Positions 32,097 to 40,867 of a stretch of 64,000 bases of DNA are shown one piece after another. The DNA is from Burkholderiales bacterium (lineage in GTDB: Bacteria; Pseudomonadota; Gammaproteobacteria; Burkholderiales; SG8-41), in the NCBI GenBank assembly GCA_019751125.1, contig JAIENU010000117.1, positions 1-64,000 on the forward strand, given 5' to 3'. Within the stretch, counting starts at the first letter, position 1. Each line of letters starts with the position of its first letter. The notes under the pieces are model-generated. The model had not been told where the DNA came from and made no database searches. It worked only from the letters and a program-made list of their open reading frames with translations. Position numbers and translations under genes: made by a program.

Positions 32097-33175
32097 CGCT
32101 GATTCTCCGTGGCGCCACCTCCCGGCGGCGCAAAAAAGGACACACATTCAATCTTGCCGCTGAAACCGCGAAGCTCGACGCCGCCAATGCTGCGCGGCGC
32201 CGGATCGTGCATTCGCGACACCACATTCATGCTTTTCGGCGCAATCACCTCACCGCTGGCGGCCATTGCGCACAGCCGCGATGCAAGATGGACAGTGGCA
32301 CCGATCACATCGTACTGCTGGCGCTGGCCGGAGCTGCGGGAATCGCCGATCAGGCCGCCCATCACCAGCCCCTCGGCGACGCCGACGCCGAAAGGCAGGG
32401 GATAATCACCCACTCGCCCCGCCATGCTGATCGCGCAACGCAGGGCAAGGTAGGCGCGTCCCATGCCGCGATACACGGCGAGCAGGCCGTCGCCGGTGTA
32501 TTTGATCACGCTGCCCTCGTGGCGCACGATTTCAGCCGACTGCAGGCTCAGCACCTCGTTGAGGTCCTGGAAAAAATTCTGCACCGGCTTGGTGCGGATC
32601 AGGTGGGACGAACCCCGGATGTCGGTGAAGAGCACTGCCGCCTCGAACAATTGTGCGCCGCTCGCTGAGCTGCACTCGAGTGTGGACAACGCAGGTTCCG
32701 TGACCAGCCGCTCCAGGCTGCTCGAACGGCGCTCGAGTTGCCGCAAGCGTTCCCGTGACTTCACCAGGTGATCAATCACCGGGAAAAACCGCTCGCCGGA
32801 CAACGGTTTTTCAAGGATGGTGTCGATGCAGCCCGATTGCCGCGCCCATTCTCGCACCGACTTCAACACCGGTCCGGGGGACACAATCGCGACGATGGCA
32901 GCAGACGCTGCACGCCGGCGAAGGATACGGCAGGCCTCAAGCTGGCCCGGCTGTTCGGCGTGATGGTTGAAAATCACCACATCGGGCGGATTCCGCTCGA
33001 GATCACCGGGCAGCCGCTCACCACCGGAGATCCTGACCACATCGGCGTAGCCACGAAGCGCGAGATCACCCGCCAGCACGGATGCGGTGTAGTCATTGTG
33101 GTCGATCAGCAGAAAACGGGCGGGCATCGGCAACTGAAATACGGGGTTATCGGTCAGGCGTAACGTGCCGCGCAT
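32093..33175 (-). CDS. Pseudo-receiver domain fused to a class III adenylate/guanylate cyclase domain
   Basis: 360 residues from the ATG at 33175 with GGAGG six bases upstream. Residues 18-140 form a CheY-like fold: acidic pocket D25/D28 and Lys in LEKPL (K123). The phospho-acceptor position in DVVIFN70 is Asn, so it is probably not phosphorylated. A coiled linker (RERLRQLERRSSSLERL) leads to the cyclase domain with LFTDIRGSS (D186) and IKYTGDGLLAVY (D230), the two metal-binding aspartates. It would make cAMP or cGMP in the cytoplasm; nucleotide choice cannot be judged reliably. Confidence 0.85.
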   Translation of the reverse strand: MRGTLRLTDNPVFQLPMPARFLLIDHNDYTASVLAGDLALRGYADVVRISGGERLPGDLERNPPDVVIFNHHAEQPGQLEACRILRRRAASAAIVAIVSPGPVLKSVREWARQSGCIDTILEKPLSGERFFPVIDHLVKSRERLRQLERRSSSLERLVTEPALSTLECSSASGAQLFEAAVLFTDIRGSSHLIRTKPVQNFFQDLNEVLSLQSAEIVRHEGSVIKYTGDGLLAVYRGMGRAYLALRCAISMAGRVGDYPLPFGVGVAEGLVMGGLIGDSRSSGQRQQYDVIGATVHLASRLCAMAASGEVIAPKSMNVVSRMHDPAPRSIGGVELRGFSGKIECVSFFAPPGGGATENQR

Positions 33176-33253
33176 TCTAGCCTCCGGCGGACTGACGTCA
33201 CCGGTGACTGGCGGATAACGTGGCGCTGTCCCGGTGCCGAACAGGACGATGGT

Positions 33254-34129
33254 TCAGGCGGCGAGCAAGGTCTTGATCAGCGGATGCATGAAACGGCGCT
33301 GGCCGGTGATGGCGTAGAAACGCTCACGGATCTGCGGTATCGAACAGCGCTCCACCAGCAGGCCGCTGCGCAGTTCATCGCGAACCACCACCGGAGGCAC
33401 CAGCGTCAGCACCCCGCTTTCCCGGGCCATCAGCCGCAGCATGGCCATATCGTCGATTTCGGCCACCACCAGCGGTTGCACGCCGGCCAGGTCCAGCGCG
33501 GCATCAAAGCTGGTGCGCAGAGCGCTGCCGTTGCCCGGCAGCACCATCGGCAGCCCGTGCAGATCCTGCGGGAACCGCAGGCGCAGGACACGGCTGCGGG
33601 GCCGTCGCGAAACCAGCGTCACCGCCTGCTCGTCGATCAACCGGCTGTAGAGCCCAGAGACCCGGACCTGCGGCGCCGGTTCGTTGGACAACACCACGTC
33701 CAGTGCATGGCTTTCCAGCGCGGCAGTAAGCACGGGCAGACTGCCGGACTGCAGCCGGATCTGCAGATCGCGGCGTAACAACAGCGGCTGTAGCCATTGC
33801 AGCTGGAAATTGCGCGACAGCGTCGCTGCCGCGCCCACCCGCAGCAGCGCCTGGCGCCCGCGCGGACGCCCCTTCAGCGTGCCGACCAGCTCCTCGCCGG
33901 TGCTGAAAATGGCCTCCGCATGGTCCATCGCAATGCGCCCGGCCTCGGTCAGCAGCAGCTGGCGGCCGCGGCGCTCAAACAGTGGCTGGCCAAGGCGGTC
34001 TTCCAGCTGCCGCAGCTGTATCGACAGCGCGGATTGCGACACGTGCAGCTTTTGCGCGGCCCGGGTCAGGCTGCGCTCGCGCGCGATCTCGAGAAAGTAG
34101 CGCAGGTGGTGGTAATTGAGTTCGGCCAT
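33254..34129 (-). CDS. LysR-family regulator divergent from the SbtA-like transporter
   Basis: 291 residues from the ATG at 34129 (GGAG box upstream). The helix-turn-helix MAELNYHHLRYFLEIARERSLTRAAQKLHVSQSALSIQLRQLEDRLG is typical. The gene is divergent from a bicarbonate transporter gene with 120 bases between, as CmpR/CbbR-type regulators of carbon uptake often are. The spacer has several AT-rich symmetric elements, for example CAATT...AATTG near 34170-34195, that could be its sites. Confidence 0.88.
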   Translation of the reverse strand: MAELNYHHLRYFLEIARERSLTRAAQKLHVSQSALSIQLRQLEDRLGQPLFERRGRQLLLTEAGRIAMDHAEAIFSTGEELVGTLKGRPRGRQALLRVGAAATLSRNFQLQWLQPLLLRRDLQIRLQSGSLPVLTAALESHALDVVLSNEPAPQVRVSGLYSRLIDEQAVTLVSRRPRSRVLRLRFPQDLHGLPMVLPGNGSALRTSFDAALDLAGVQPLVVAEIDDMAMLRLMARESGVLTLVPPVVVRDELRSGLLVERCSIPQIRERFYAITGQRRFMHPLIKTLLAA

Positions 34130-34249
34130 GGTGGTGCTCCGGCGGCTGGATGGTTCTATTTTATAAAACAATTTATTTTAATCAATGAATTGGATAAAAC
34201 AACAGTGGAGCCCTAACATCGCCGCCGTCAAAACACCGGAGGCCCTGTA

Positions 34250-35224
34250 ATGCCTGGTTCCGAACTGCTGCTGAACAACCTGCTGCAACCGATCGTGCTC
34301 GCTTTCCTGCTTGGCATCATCGCCGGTCTGGTGAAAAGCGAACTGGAGCTGCCCGAGGCAGTGATCAAACTGTTGGCGATATACCTGCTGTTTTCGCTGG
34401 GGATCACCGGCGGCCGTGAACTGGCCCGAGCCGATTTGCACAGCCTGCTGCCACTGCTCGGCATCACCCTGCTGATGACCTTCGCCATCCCCAGCGCGGT
34501 CTACCTGATCACGCGCCGGCTGGGCCGCTTCGACATCGCCAATGCCGCCGCGCTCGCCGCGCACTACGGCTCGGTGTCCACCGCCACCTTTTTCGCCTCG
34601 ATGACCTTCGCCAGGGCGATGAACCAACCAGCCGAGGGCTACATGGCGGCGATGGTGGCACTGATGGAATTCGGCGTGATCTATTCGCTGGCCATCGCCC
34701 GTTACGCGATGGGCCGGCGCGAAGGCGGTGCCAGGATCGGCGAGCTGGTGATGGGCGTGATCCGCGGCCGCGGCATACTGCTGCTGCTTGGCGGGATGAC
34801 CATCGGCAGTGTCGCCAGCGACGCGCAATGGATGCAGATCCAGCCCTTCTACGAAGGCCTGTTCCGCGGCATGCTGATGCTGTTCCTGCTCGAGATGGGC
34901 ATCACCGCGGCGCGCCAGCTCGGCGCCTTCCGCAGCGCCGGCGCCTTCATGCTCGGATTCGGCATGCTGATGCCGCTCGCCAACGGGGTGATCGGAGTGA
35001 CCCTTGCGCACTGGGCAGGGCTTGGCATCGGCGGCAGCTTCGTGTTCGGGGCGATCTGCGCCAGCGCCTCGTTCATCGATGCCCCCGCCGCGTGCAGGGC
35101 CTCGCTACCGGAGGCCAATCCGGGGATCTACCTGACCTCCTCCCTCGGCATCACGCTGCCCTTCAACCTGCTGGCCGGAATCCCTGTGTATTTCCAGTAC
35201 GCGACCTGGCTGACCACCCGCTAA
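34250..35224 (+). CDS. SbtA-like sodium-dependent bicarbonate transporter
   Basis: 324 residues, almost entirely hydrophobic, with about ten membrane helices. The SbtA-family markers NNLLQPIVLAFLLGIIAGLVKSELELPEAVIK, LAIYLLFSLGITGGREL, AAHYGSVSTATFFASM and the C-terminal SLGITLPFNLLAGIPVYFQ are present. It would import bicarbonate with sodium across the inner membrane. No small PII-like SbtB gene follows: the next gene is convergent and shares the CTAA stop overlap. It is probably controlled by the divergent LysR protein. Confidence 0.9.
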   Translation: MPGSELLLNNLLQPIVLAFLLGIIAGLVKSELELPEAVIKLLAIYLLFSLGITGGRELARADLHSLLPLLGITLLMTFAIPSAVYLITRRLGRFDIANAAALAAHYGSVSTATFFASMTFARAMNQPAEGYMAAMVALMEFGVIYSLAIARYAMGRREGGARIGELVMGVIRGRGILLLLGGMTIGSVASDAQWMQIQPFYEGLFRGMLMLFLLEMGITAARQLGAFRSAGAFMLGFGMLMPLANGVIGVTLAHWAGLGIGGSFVFGAICASASFIDAPAACRASLPEANPGIYLTSSLGITLPFNLLAGIPVYFQYATWLTTR

Positions 35225-36840
35225 CGCTGTCCCGCCTGCGCGTCACGCACCGCACCGGGTTTGCGGCCGAGACTGTCGAGATCGGCATCCAGCCGCAGTT
35301 GCAGCGTGGCGGGTGCTGTCTGCGGCACACTGATGGCCGCCACTTCGGGCCGTGAAGGCGTGCTGGCGGAATACCAGCGCCCCAGACCAAAACCCGCGGC
35401 CAGCAGCACGGCTGCGGCTGCAACAACCGCAAACGGCGGGCGCATATCGCTGCCGGCAACTCTTCCCGGCGCTCCAGGCCGGGTCGCGGCCGCAGTTGCA
35501 GCCTTTACGGCGGCTGCCTGCTCGCGGGCGATCATTTCCAGCGCAGCACGCTGCCCGGCTTCGGCCGCTTCAGCCCTGGCGCGGGCCTGAGTGGCTGCAT
35601 TGAGGTCCCGCTCCTGCTGCAGCCGTGACTGTTCGGCTTCGGCCTGCTGCACCAGCGCGGCAGCCCGTTTCGCCGCAGCCTGTTCCAGCGCCTGTTCCGC
35701 TGCACTGCGCCGGCGCGCGGCACTGGCGGCCTCTTGCTCGGCTGCAGAACGTGCGGCGGCCAGGTCCGCAGCCTGTTGCTCAAGCTCGGCGAGCCGCAGC
35801 GCTTCTTCGGAAGCAAGGGCATCCGCAGCCGCCCGCTCCCGCATCTGCCGACCGGCTTCAGCAAGCACCTCGGCCTCCAGCGCCATGCGCCGGCGTGCCG
35901 CCGACTGGGTTGCAGCACGCGCCAGTTCGAGTTCGCGGCGGCGCTGGTCTTCGGCATTTTCCGCAGCCAGACGTGCCCCAGCAGCAGCCTCCGCTTCGGC
36001 TTCGGCACGGGCACGCAGCTGTTCAGCCTCGAGCTGCAGCGCAAGTTCACGGTCACGCGCGGCGGCAGCCTGCTCCAGCGCCCGTTCGGCTTCCATCCGC
36101 GCCTGTGCAGCCTCCATGGCGGATTGCTCGGCGGCAATTTTTTGTGCCGCAGCGCCACGCGCAGCTTCATTGTCCTGCTGCGCCCGTTCCGCATGCTGCA
36201 GCGCCAATTGCTCGGCCTGCGCTTCGGCAAGCGCTCGCCGGGTGGCAGCATCAACAGCCGCTCGGCGATCCGCATCCAGCGCCGCCGCTTCGGCGGCAGC
36301 CTCTGCTTCGGCTTTAGCACGGGCCTCGCTCGCCACGGTGGCTGCAATATCCGCTTCGCGGCGCTGCTGCTCGGCTTCGCGCTGCAGTGCCAGTGCACGC
36401 ACCTGGTGCTGGGCAGCAGCAGCCGCCTGCTGCTCTGCAGCCGCCAGCGCCTCCGCCAGTTCGATCGCTTCCCGCTCGGCGGCAATACGCAAGGCGGCCT
36501 GCTGGCTCCCGGCCCGTTCGGCCTGTTCACGCTGCACGGCAGCCATCCGCGCCGCATCGAGTGCTTCGGCATGTGCACGTGCTGCGGCTACCGCTTCCGC
36601 ATCAACAGCAGCACGGGCCAAAGCCGCGCGTTCTGCATCATACCCGGCAGCCGCCGTTTCAAGCTGTTGTTTTTCAAGGGATTTTTTCTCAGCTTGGGCA
36701 ATGGCATTACGCCGCGCCTGCGCTGCAGCGGCTTCGAGCAGGCTGCCGGAACCGAAACCCTGTTCCGCATTGGCGTCTTCCTTCGCAAGTCCCAGACGCT
36801 GGCGCGCGGCATCTCGCAGCTGATCGAGCAGCCGGCTCAA
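35221..36840 (-). CDS. Alanine-rich coiled-coil protein with C-terminal membrane segment
   Basis: 539 residues. Residues 40 to about 430 are a continuous Ala/Glu/Arg/Gln-rich heptad pattern (for example AEREAIELAEALAAAEQQ), predicting a very long coiled coil. One hydrophobic helix (FAVVAAAAVLLAAGFGLG) lies near residue 470, followed by a short tail. The layout resembles TolA- or FimV-like scaffold proteins, but no specific family is recognised. The stop codon overlaps that of the convergent SbtA gene. Large open frames on the other strand here arise from the GCN-rich codons and are not believed. Confidence 0.7.
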   Translation of the reverse strand: MSRLLDQLRDAARQRLGLAKEDANAEQGFGSGSLLEAAAAQARRNAIAQAEKKSLEKQQLETAAAGYDAERAALARAAVDAEAVAAARAHAEALDAARMAAVQREQAERAGSQQAALRIAAEREAIELAEALAAAEQQAAAAAQHQVRALALQREAEQQRREADIAATVASEARAKAEAEAAAEAAALDADRRAAVDAATRRALAEAQAEQLALQHAERAQQDNEAARGAAAQKIAAEQSAMEAAQARMEAERALEQAAAARDRELALQLEAEQLRARAEAEAEAAAGARLAAENAEDQRRRELELARAATQSAARRRMALEAEVLAEAGRQMRERAAADALASEEALRLAELEQQAADLAAARSAAEQEAASAARRRSAAEQALEQAAAKRAAALVQQAEAEQSRLQQERDLNAATQARARAEAAEAGQRAALEMIAREQAAAVKAATAAATRPGAPGRVAGSDMRPPFAVVAAAAVLLAAGFGLGRWYSASTPSRPEVAAISVPQTAPATLQLRLDADLDSLGRKPGAVRDAQAGQR

Positions 36841-36908
36841 CGGAGCGGGTATTTCTGAAGGATGCGCATCTGCGGCGGATTATACGAGAGCCGGCGCTGC
36901 AGCCTGAA

Positions 36909-37382
36909 TCAGCGCCGATCCTGCTGCCAGCGTTCCAGTGCGGAGTCGTCGCTGGAGCGTGCATCGACCCAGCGCGCGCCCTTGGGAGTGACTTCCTTTT
37001 TCCAGAACGGCGCCTGGGTCTTCAGGTAGTCCATGATGAATTCGCAGGCGTCGAAGGCGTCACCGCGATGGCCGCTGGCAACGATCACCAGCACGATCTG
37101 GTCGGTCGGTTTCAGCGTGCCGACGCGATGGATCACCTGCACGTCAAGAACCTCCCAGCGCCCGCGCGCCTGGTCGATGATCGCGCCGATCGATTTCTCG
37201 GTCATGCCCGGATAATGCTCCAGCGTCATCGTCGACACCGCATCGCCGTCGTTGATGTCGCGCACCACGCCAACAAAGCTGGCGATGGCACCGATTTTCG
37301 GATTGCCGCGGCGCATTGCGGCGATTTCCGCGCCGATGTCGAAATCGGCATCCTGCACGCGCACCTTGCTGGTTGCGTCCAT
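36909..37382 (-). CDS. moaE: Molybdopterin synthase catalytic subunit MoaE
   Basis: 157 residues. GAIASFVGVVRDIN, LEHYPGMTEKSI, VIHRVGTLKPTDQIVLVIVASGHR and AFWKKE (the K-K-E near the active site) are MoaE signatures. It joins sulfur from the MoaD C-terminus to precursor Z to make molybdopterin. It is encoded directly after moaD with three bases between, in a moaE-moaD-mobB-mod run. Confidence 0.95.
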   Translation of the reverse strand: MDATSKVRVQDADFDIGAEIAAMRRGNPKIGAIASFVGVVRDINDGDAVSTMTLEHYPGMTEKSIGAIIDQARGRWEVLDVQVIHRVGTLKPTDQIVLVIVASGHRGDAFDACEFIMDYLKTQAPFWKKEVTPKGARWVDARSSDDSALERWQQDRR

Positions 37383-37385
37383 AGC

Positions 37386-37652
37386 TCAGCCTCCGGTGAC
37401 CGGCGGGAAAAAGGCCACTTCGTCACCGGCCTTCAGTGGCGCGTCACCCTGCACCAGCGTCTGATTCACGGCCGCACGCAACTTGCGGCCGGTCGCCATT
37501 TCCTCCGCCCAGGCACCGCCGCGCGCTGCAAGATGGTTGCGCAGTGTTGCCAGCGTATTCACACCGGCGGGCAGAACCAGTTCTTCACGCGCGCTGCCGA
37601 GGGACTCGCGCAGCCGCGCAAAATACAGCAGGGTGATGCTGGCAGCACTCAT
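37386..37652 (-). CDS. moaD: Molybdopterin synthase sulfur-carrier subunit MoaD
   Basis: 88 residues with the ubiquitin-like pattern SITLLYFARLRESLG ... KAGDEVAFFPPVTGG. The terminal Gly-Gly is the thiocarboxylation site. The start overlaps the mobB stop as ATGA. It acts with MoaE in the cytoplasm. Confidence 0.95.
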   Translation of the reverse strand: MSAASITLLYFARLRESLGSAREELVLPAGVNTLATLRNHLAARGGAWAEEMATGRKLRAAVNQTLVQGDAPLKAGDEVAFFPPVTGG

Positions 37653-38143
37653 GCGAGCCCCAGATGGCGCAGGATGAAATCGGCAATCGGCGCCGGCGCA
37701 TTGAGGTCGAGGCGCGGCAGCCTGGTATCAACCGGCGCATCACTGGCCACCGCAACGACATTCGGATCATGGGGATGGATCAGGGCCTCACCCGTTTCGG
37801 CGCGCCAGACCTCCAGCTTGGGAATAGCCTCGCGCTTGAAACCCTCGACCAGCAGCAGGTCGCAGGGCGACAGGCGTCCGATCTGCTCCTTCAGGTCAGG
37901 CTCCGCAGCACCGCGCAGCTCGTGCATCAGCGCCCAGCGCCGCGACGAAGTCACCAGCACCTCGGTGCAACCGGCATGGCGGTGGCGGTACGAGTCCTTG
38001 CCCGGCTGATCGATATCGAAAGCATGGTGGGCATGCTTGATCAGGGACACGGTCAGGCCGCGCGCAGTGAACAACGGAATCAGCTGCTCGATCAGCGTGG
38101 TCTTGCCGCTGCCGGAATAGCCGGCGAATCCGAAAATTTTCAT
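37649..38143 (-). CDS. mobB: Molybdopterin-guanine dinucleotide biosynthesis adapter MobB
   Basis: 164 residues from the ATG at 38143 (MKIFGFAGYSGSGKTTLIEQLI). P-loop at residues 8-15, SLIKHAHHAFDIDQPGKDSYRHRHAG and LLLVEGFKRE are MobB features. It is a GTP-binding helper for MobA in making the guanine dinucleotide form of the cofactor needed by formate dehydrogenase. MobA itself is encoded far away at 63042. Confidence 0.93.
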   Translation of the reverse strand: MKIFGFAGYSGSGKTTLIEQLIPLFTARGLTVSLIKHAHHAFDIDQPGKDSYRHRHAGCTEVLVTSSRRWALMHELRGAAEPDLKEQIGRLSPCDLLLVEGFKREAIPKLEVWRAETGEALIHPHDPNVVAVASDAPVDTRLPRLDLNAPAPIADFILRHLGLA

Positions 38144-38156
38144 GCCTGGACCATGG

Positions 38157-39332
38157 TTAAAGTGTCGCAAGTTTACCAGCGGCAGCCCCCTGCCCGCGCG
38201 GTCGCGGCGGGGTGCGCGTTTCGTCGCGGGGCATCAGATGTATGCCTTCAGCCAGCAGTGAGACACCAATCTCCACGCCGGTGGTGATGTCATTGCGTCT
38301 TGCAACATGGGTCGGCACGCTGAGGAACAGCGGTGGCCGCTGCGAGCCATTGATGGCCACGGTCAACGCCACCTGCTCTCCGAGAACGAGGCATTCCACC
38401 ACCGGCCCCCGCAGCGGATTCTCGCGCTCACCACGTGAAGGCCGGTCGCGGCGATGCAGCACGACATGCCCCTGGGGAATCACCCAGTTGACCTGCTCGC
38501 CCGGCGCATGGGCTGTCTGCAGCCGCGCCTCCAGGCGATGGCCGCGCCATTCAATACGCGTGATGCCCTGCTCAAGGTCATGACCAATCACGCCGGCACG
38601 AAACACGTTGCGCAAGCCGACCAGCTGCGCGACTTCAACACTGTCCGGGCGGGTCATGACTGCATAGGGTTCGCCGGCCTGCAGGCTGCGCCCCTGATGC
38701 AACACGCACAGGCGGTCGGCCAGCATCAGCGCCTCATCAAGGTCGTGGGTGACCAGGATCACCGGCATCGCCAGTTCCCGGCGCAGTTCGGCCAGTTCGC
38801 GATACAGGCGCTGGCGGGTGGCGCGGTCAACCGCCGAAAACGGCTCATCGAGCAGCAGTACTTTGGGTTCGCGCGCCAGTGCGCGGGCAACGGCCACGCG
38901 CTGTTGCTGGCCACCGGACAATGCGGCCGGCAGGCGCTCCTCCAGCCCCGTCAGCCGCACCCGCGCCAGCCAGTCACGCGCTTTCGCCTCACGCTCCGCG
39001 GGCGGCAACTCGAGCATGGCCTCCATCACGTTATGCAGGGCCGAAAGATGCGGAAACAATGCGTAATTCTGGAACACATAGCCAACGCGGCGCTGCCTGG
39101 CCGGGACAAACAGCCGGCGCGCGGCATCGAACCAGCATTCGCCGTTGCAGGCGATCTCGCCCCCGGCAACCTGCAGCAGTCCGGCGATGGCGCGAAGGAT
39201 GGTGGTCTTGCCGCTGCCCGAAGGACCGACCAAGGCCAGCACCTCACCCGGCGCGCAGTCCAGGGTGGCATCTAGCGGTATCGGGCCCGCCTGCCTGAGC
39301 CGGATGCGAATGCCCTCAGTCATGACCATCAT
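38157..39332 (-). CDS. modC: Molybdate ABC transporter ATP-binding protein ModC
   Basis: 391 residues. Walker A GPSGSGKTT, signature ALSGGQQQRVAVARAL, Walker B VLLLDEPFSAVD and switch VTHDLDEALMLADR are all present. The C-terminal 120 residues contain a TOBE/Mop-like domain that binds oxyanion. The ATG overlaps the modB stop (ATGA); an internal ATG at 39323 is an alternative start. ModC powers import through ModB. Confidence 0.93.
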   Translation of the reverse strand: MMVMTEGIRIRLRQAGPIPLDATLDCAPGEVLALVGPSGSGKTTILRAIAGLLQVAGGEIACNGECWFDAARRLFVPARQRRVGYVFQNYALFPHLSALHNVMEAMLELPPAEREAKARDWLARVRLTGLEERLPAALSGGQQQRVAVARALAREPKVLLLDEPFSAVDRATRQRLYRELAELRRELAMPVILVTHDLDEALMLADRLCVLHQGRSLQAGEPYAVMTRPDSVEVAQLVGLRNVFRAGVIGHDLEQGITRIEWRGHRLEARLQTAHAPGEQVNWVIPQGHVVLHRRDRPSRGERENPLRGPVVECLVLGEQVALTVAINGSQRPPLFLSVPTHVARRNDITTGVEIGVSLLAEGIHLMPRDETRTPPRPRGQGAAAGKLATL

Positions 39333-40000
39333 CCATGGCGTCGCGGACGCAGCCTTGCGCTGGTGTAATAGGCGGCGCCGATCGCAAGCAGCGAGATCAG
39401 CAGCAGCGCGGCCGACATGACCCCCGCGCCGGCATTGTCAAACGCCTGGACACGGTCATAAATCGCGATGGCAATGGTCTTGGTTTCACCCGGAATACTG
39501 CCGCCGACCATCAGCACCACGCCGAATTCGCCCAGCGTGTGCGCAAAGGTCAACACCATCGCCGAAAGCAGTCCCGGCCAGGCGAGAGGCAGCTCGATGC
39601 GCCACAAGGTGCGCCAGAACGACAATCCGCAGCAGGCTGCGGCATCACGCACTTCGGGCGCGATGGCTTCGAAGCCGCGCTGGACCGGCTGGATGGCAAA
39701 CGGCAGGTTGAAAATGACCGAGGCCACCAGCAAACCCTCGAAGTTGAACACCAGCGGCCTGCCGGTCAGCGATTCATAAAACTGCCCGACCGGTGAAGCA
39801 CCGCCCATCACCACCAGCAGGTAATAGCCGAGCACCGTGGGCGGCAGCACCAGAGGCAGCGCAAGCAGGGCCTCGACCCAGGCCTTGCCGCCGAATTGCC
39901 GGTAGGCGAGCACCCGCCCTGCTGCGATACCGACCGGCAGCAGGATCAGCACGGTCCATGCCGCCAGTTCCAGCGAGAGCTTGAGTGCAGGCCAATCCAT
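39329..40000 (-). CDS. modB: Molybdate ABC transporter permease ModB
   Basis: 223 residues with about five membrane helices and the permease loop EAIAPEVRDAAACCGLSFWRTLWRIELPLAWPGLL, which contacts the ATPase. It forms the inner-membrane channel for molybdate with ModC, downstream of modA by six bases. Confidence 0.95.
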   Translation of the reverse strand: MDWPALKLSLELAAWTVLILLPVGIAAGRVLAYRQFGGKAWVEALLALPLVLPPTVLGYYLLVVMGGASPVGQFYESLTGRPLVFNFEGLLVASVIFNLPFAIQPVQRGFEAIAPEVRDAAACCGLSFWRTLWRIELPLAWPGLLSAMVLTFAHTLGEFGVVLMVGGSIPGETKTIAIAIYDRVQAFDNAGAGVMSAALLLISLLAIGAAYYTSARLRPRRHG

Positions 40001-40006
40001 GGTCGT

Positions 40007-40795
40007 TTACTGGATACGGGATGGAAATTGTGGAAGAACAAACCCGTAACGCTCGAACACCGCGCGTGCTGCCGGCTGCTGCAGATAGGCGTAAAACGCC
40101 CGCGCCGTTTCGCCGGCACCTTTCAGCAATACCATGCGCTGCCGCAGCGGCTGATGCAGTTCTTCCGGCAGCAGCACGTAGCGGCCGAGTTTGGAAACCT
40201 GGGGCGCCAGCGCCAGCGAGTAGGCAAAAATTCCGCCCTGGGTCGAACCGCTGGCAGCAAACTGCGCGGCCTGGGATACGTTCTCGCCGAGAACCATCCG
40301 GTCCCGCAAACCTTGCCAAAGCCCGAGCTTGCGCAGGGCCTGTTCCGCGGCACGGCCATAGGGGGCGTGCTCGGGATTGGCGATCGCAAAACGGCGGATT
40401 TGTCCGGCATTCATCGCCGATTTCAATCCGGCCATCTGCGCATCGACCTGCAGCGGCGAATCATGAGGCGCGAACAGCACAATACGCCCCGTGGCGTACA
40501 GCCGTCCCTGGTCCTCGGTCCTGCCCGCCGCATGCAGCCTGTGCACAAAATCCTCGTCAGCCGACATAAACACCTGGAATGGCGCGCCCTGCGAGATCTG
40601 CTGGTAATAATTACCCGAAGAGCCGAAGGAGAGACGCACCTCCTGTTTCAGCTCAGCCCGGAAACGGGCGGCAACTTCCTCCACTGCGAACTTCAGATCC
40701 GACGCCGCGGCAATCGCCGGCGCTTCGGGCTGTGCCGATGCTGGCGGCGCAATTAAAAAAATAATCAATAAAAACAATTGCTTATATGAATACAT
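40007..40795 (-). CDS. modA: Molybdate-binding periplasmic protein ModA
   Basis: 262 residues from the ATG at 40795; a GTG at 40807 is the other option. The signal peptide (YKQLFLLIIFLIAPPASAQ) is followed by the ModA N-terminal AIAAASDLKFAVEEVAARF and the ligand region LSFGSSGNYYQQI, with the Ser residues that bind the oxyanion. A ModE-type operator lies 13 bases upstream, so the operon is probably repressed when molybdate is abundant. Confidence 0.92.
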   Translation of the reverse strand: MYSYKQLFLLIIFLIAPPASAQPEAPAIAAASDLKFAVEEVAARFRAELKQEVRLSFGSSGNYYQQISQGAPFQVFMSADEDFVHRLHAAGRTEDQGRLYATGRIVLFAPHDSPLQVDAQMAGLKSAMNAGQIRRFAIANPEHAPYGRAAEQALRKLGLWQGLRDRMVLGENVSQAAQFAASGSTQGGIFAYSLALAPQVSKLGRYVLLPEELHQPLRQRMVLLKGAGETARAFYAYLQQPAARAVFERYGFVLPQFPSRIQ

Positions 40796-40807
40796 CGCGA
40801 CATCCAC

Positions 40808-40833
40808 TCGTTATGTTCAATGGAATATAACGA
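40808..40833 (-). promoter_or_regulatory. ModE-type operator upstream of modA
   Basis: TCGTTATGTT, six bases, then AATATAACGA: a nearly perfect inverted repeat that matches the known ModE binding pattern. It lies between the modE stop and the modA start and would cover the modABC promoter. Confidence 0.75.
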
Positions 40834-40867
40834 AGCGCCACGACCCCGGCAATCGAAAGTCCGCTCA

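Noticed and set aside
35591-36858. Two long plus-strand open frames (410 and 374 residues) opposite the coiled-coil gene
   Set aside because: They are low-complexity Ala/Ser/Arg or Leu/Gly products of GC-rich heptad codons on the other strand, with no domain or ribosome site. The minus-strand frame has a sensible protein pattern.
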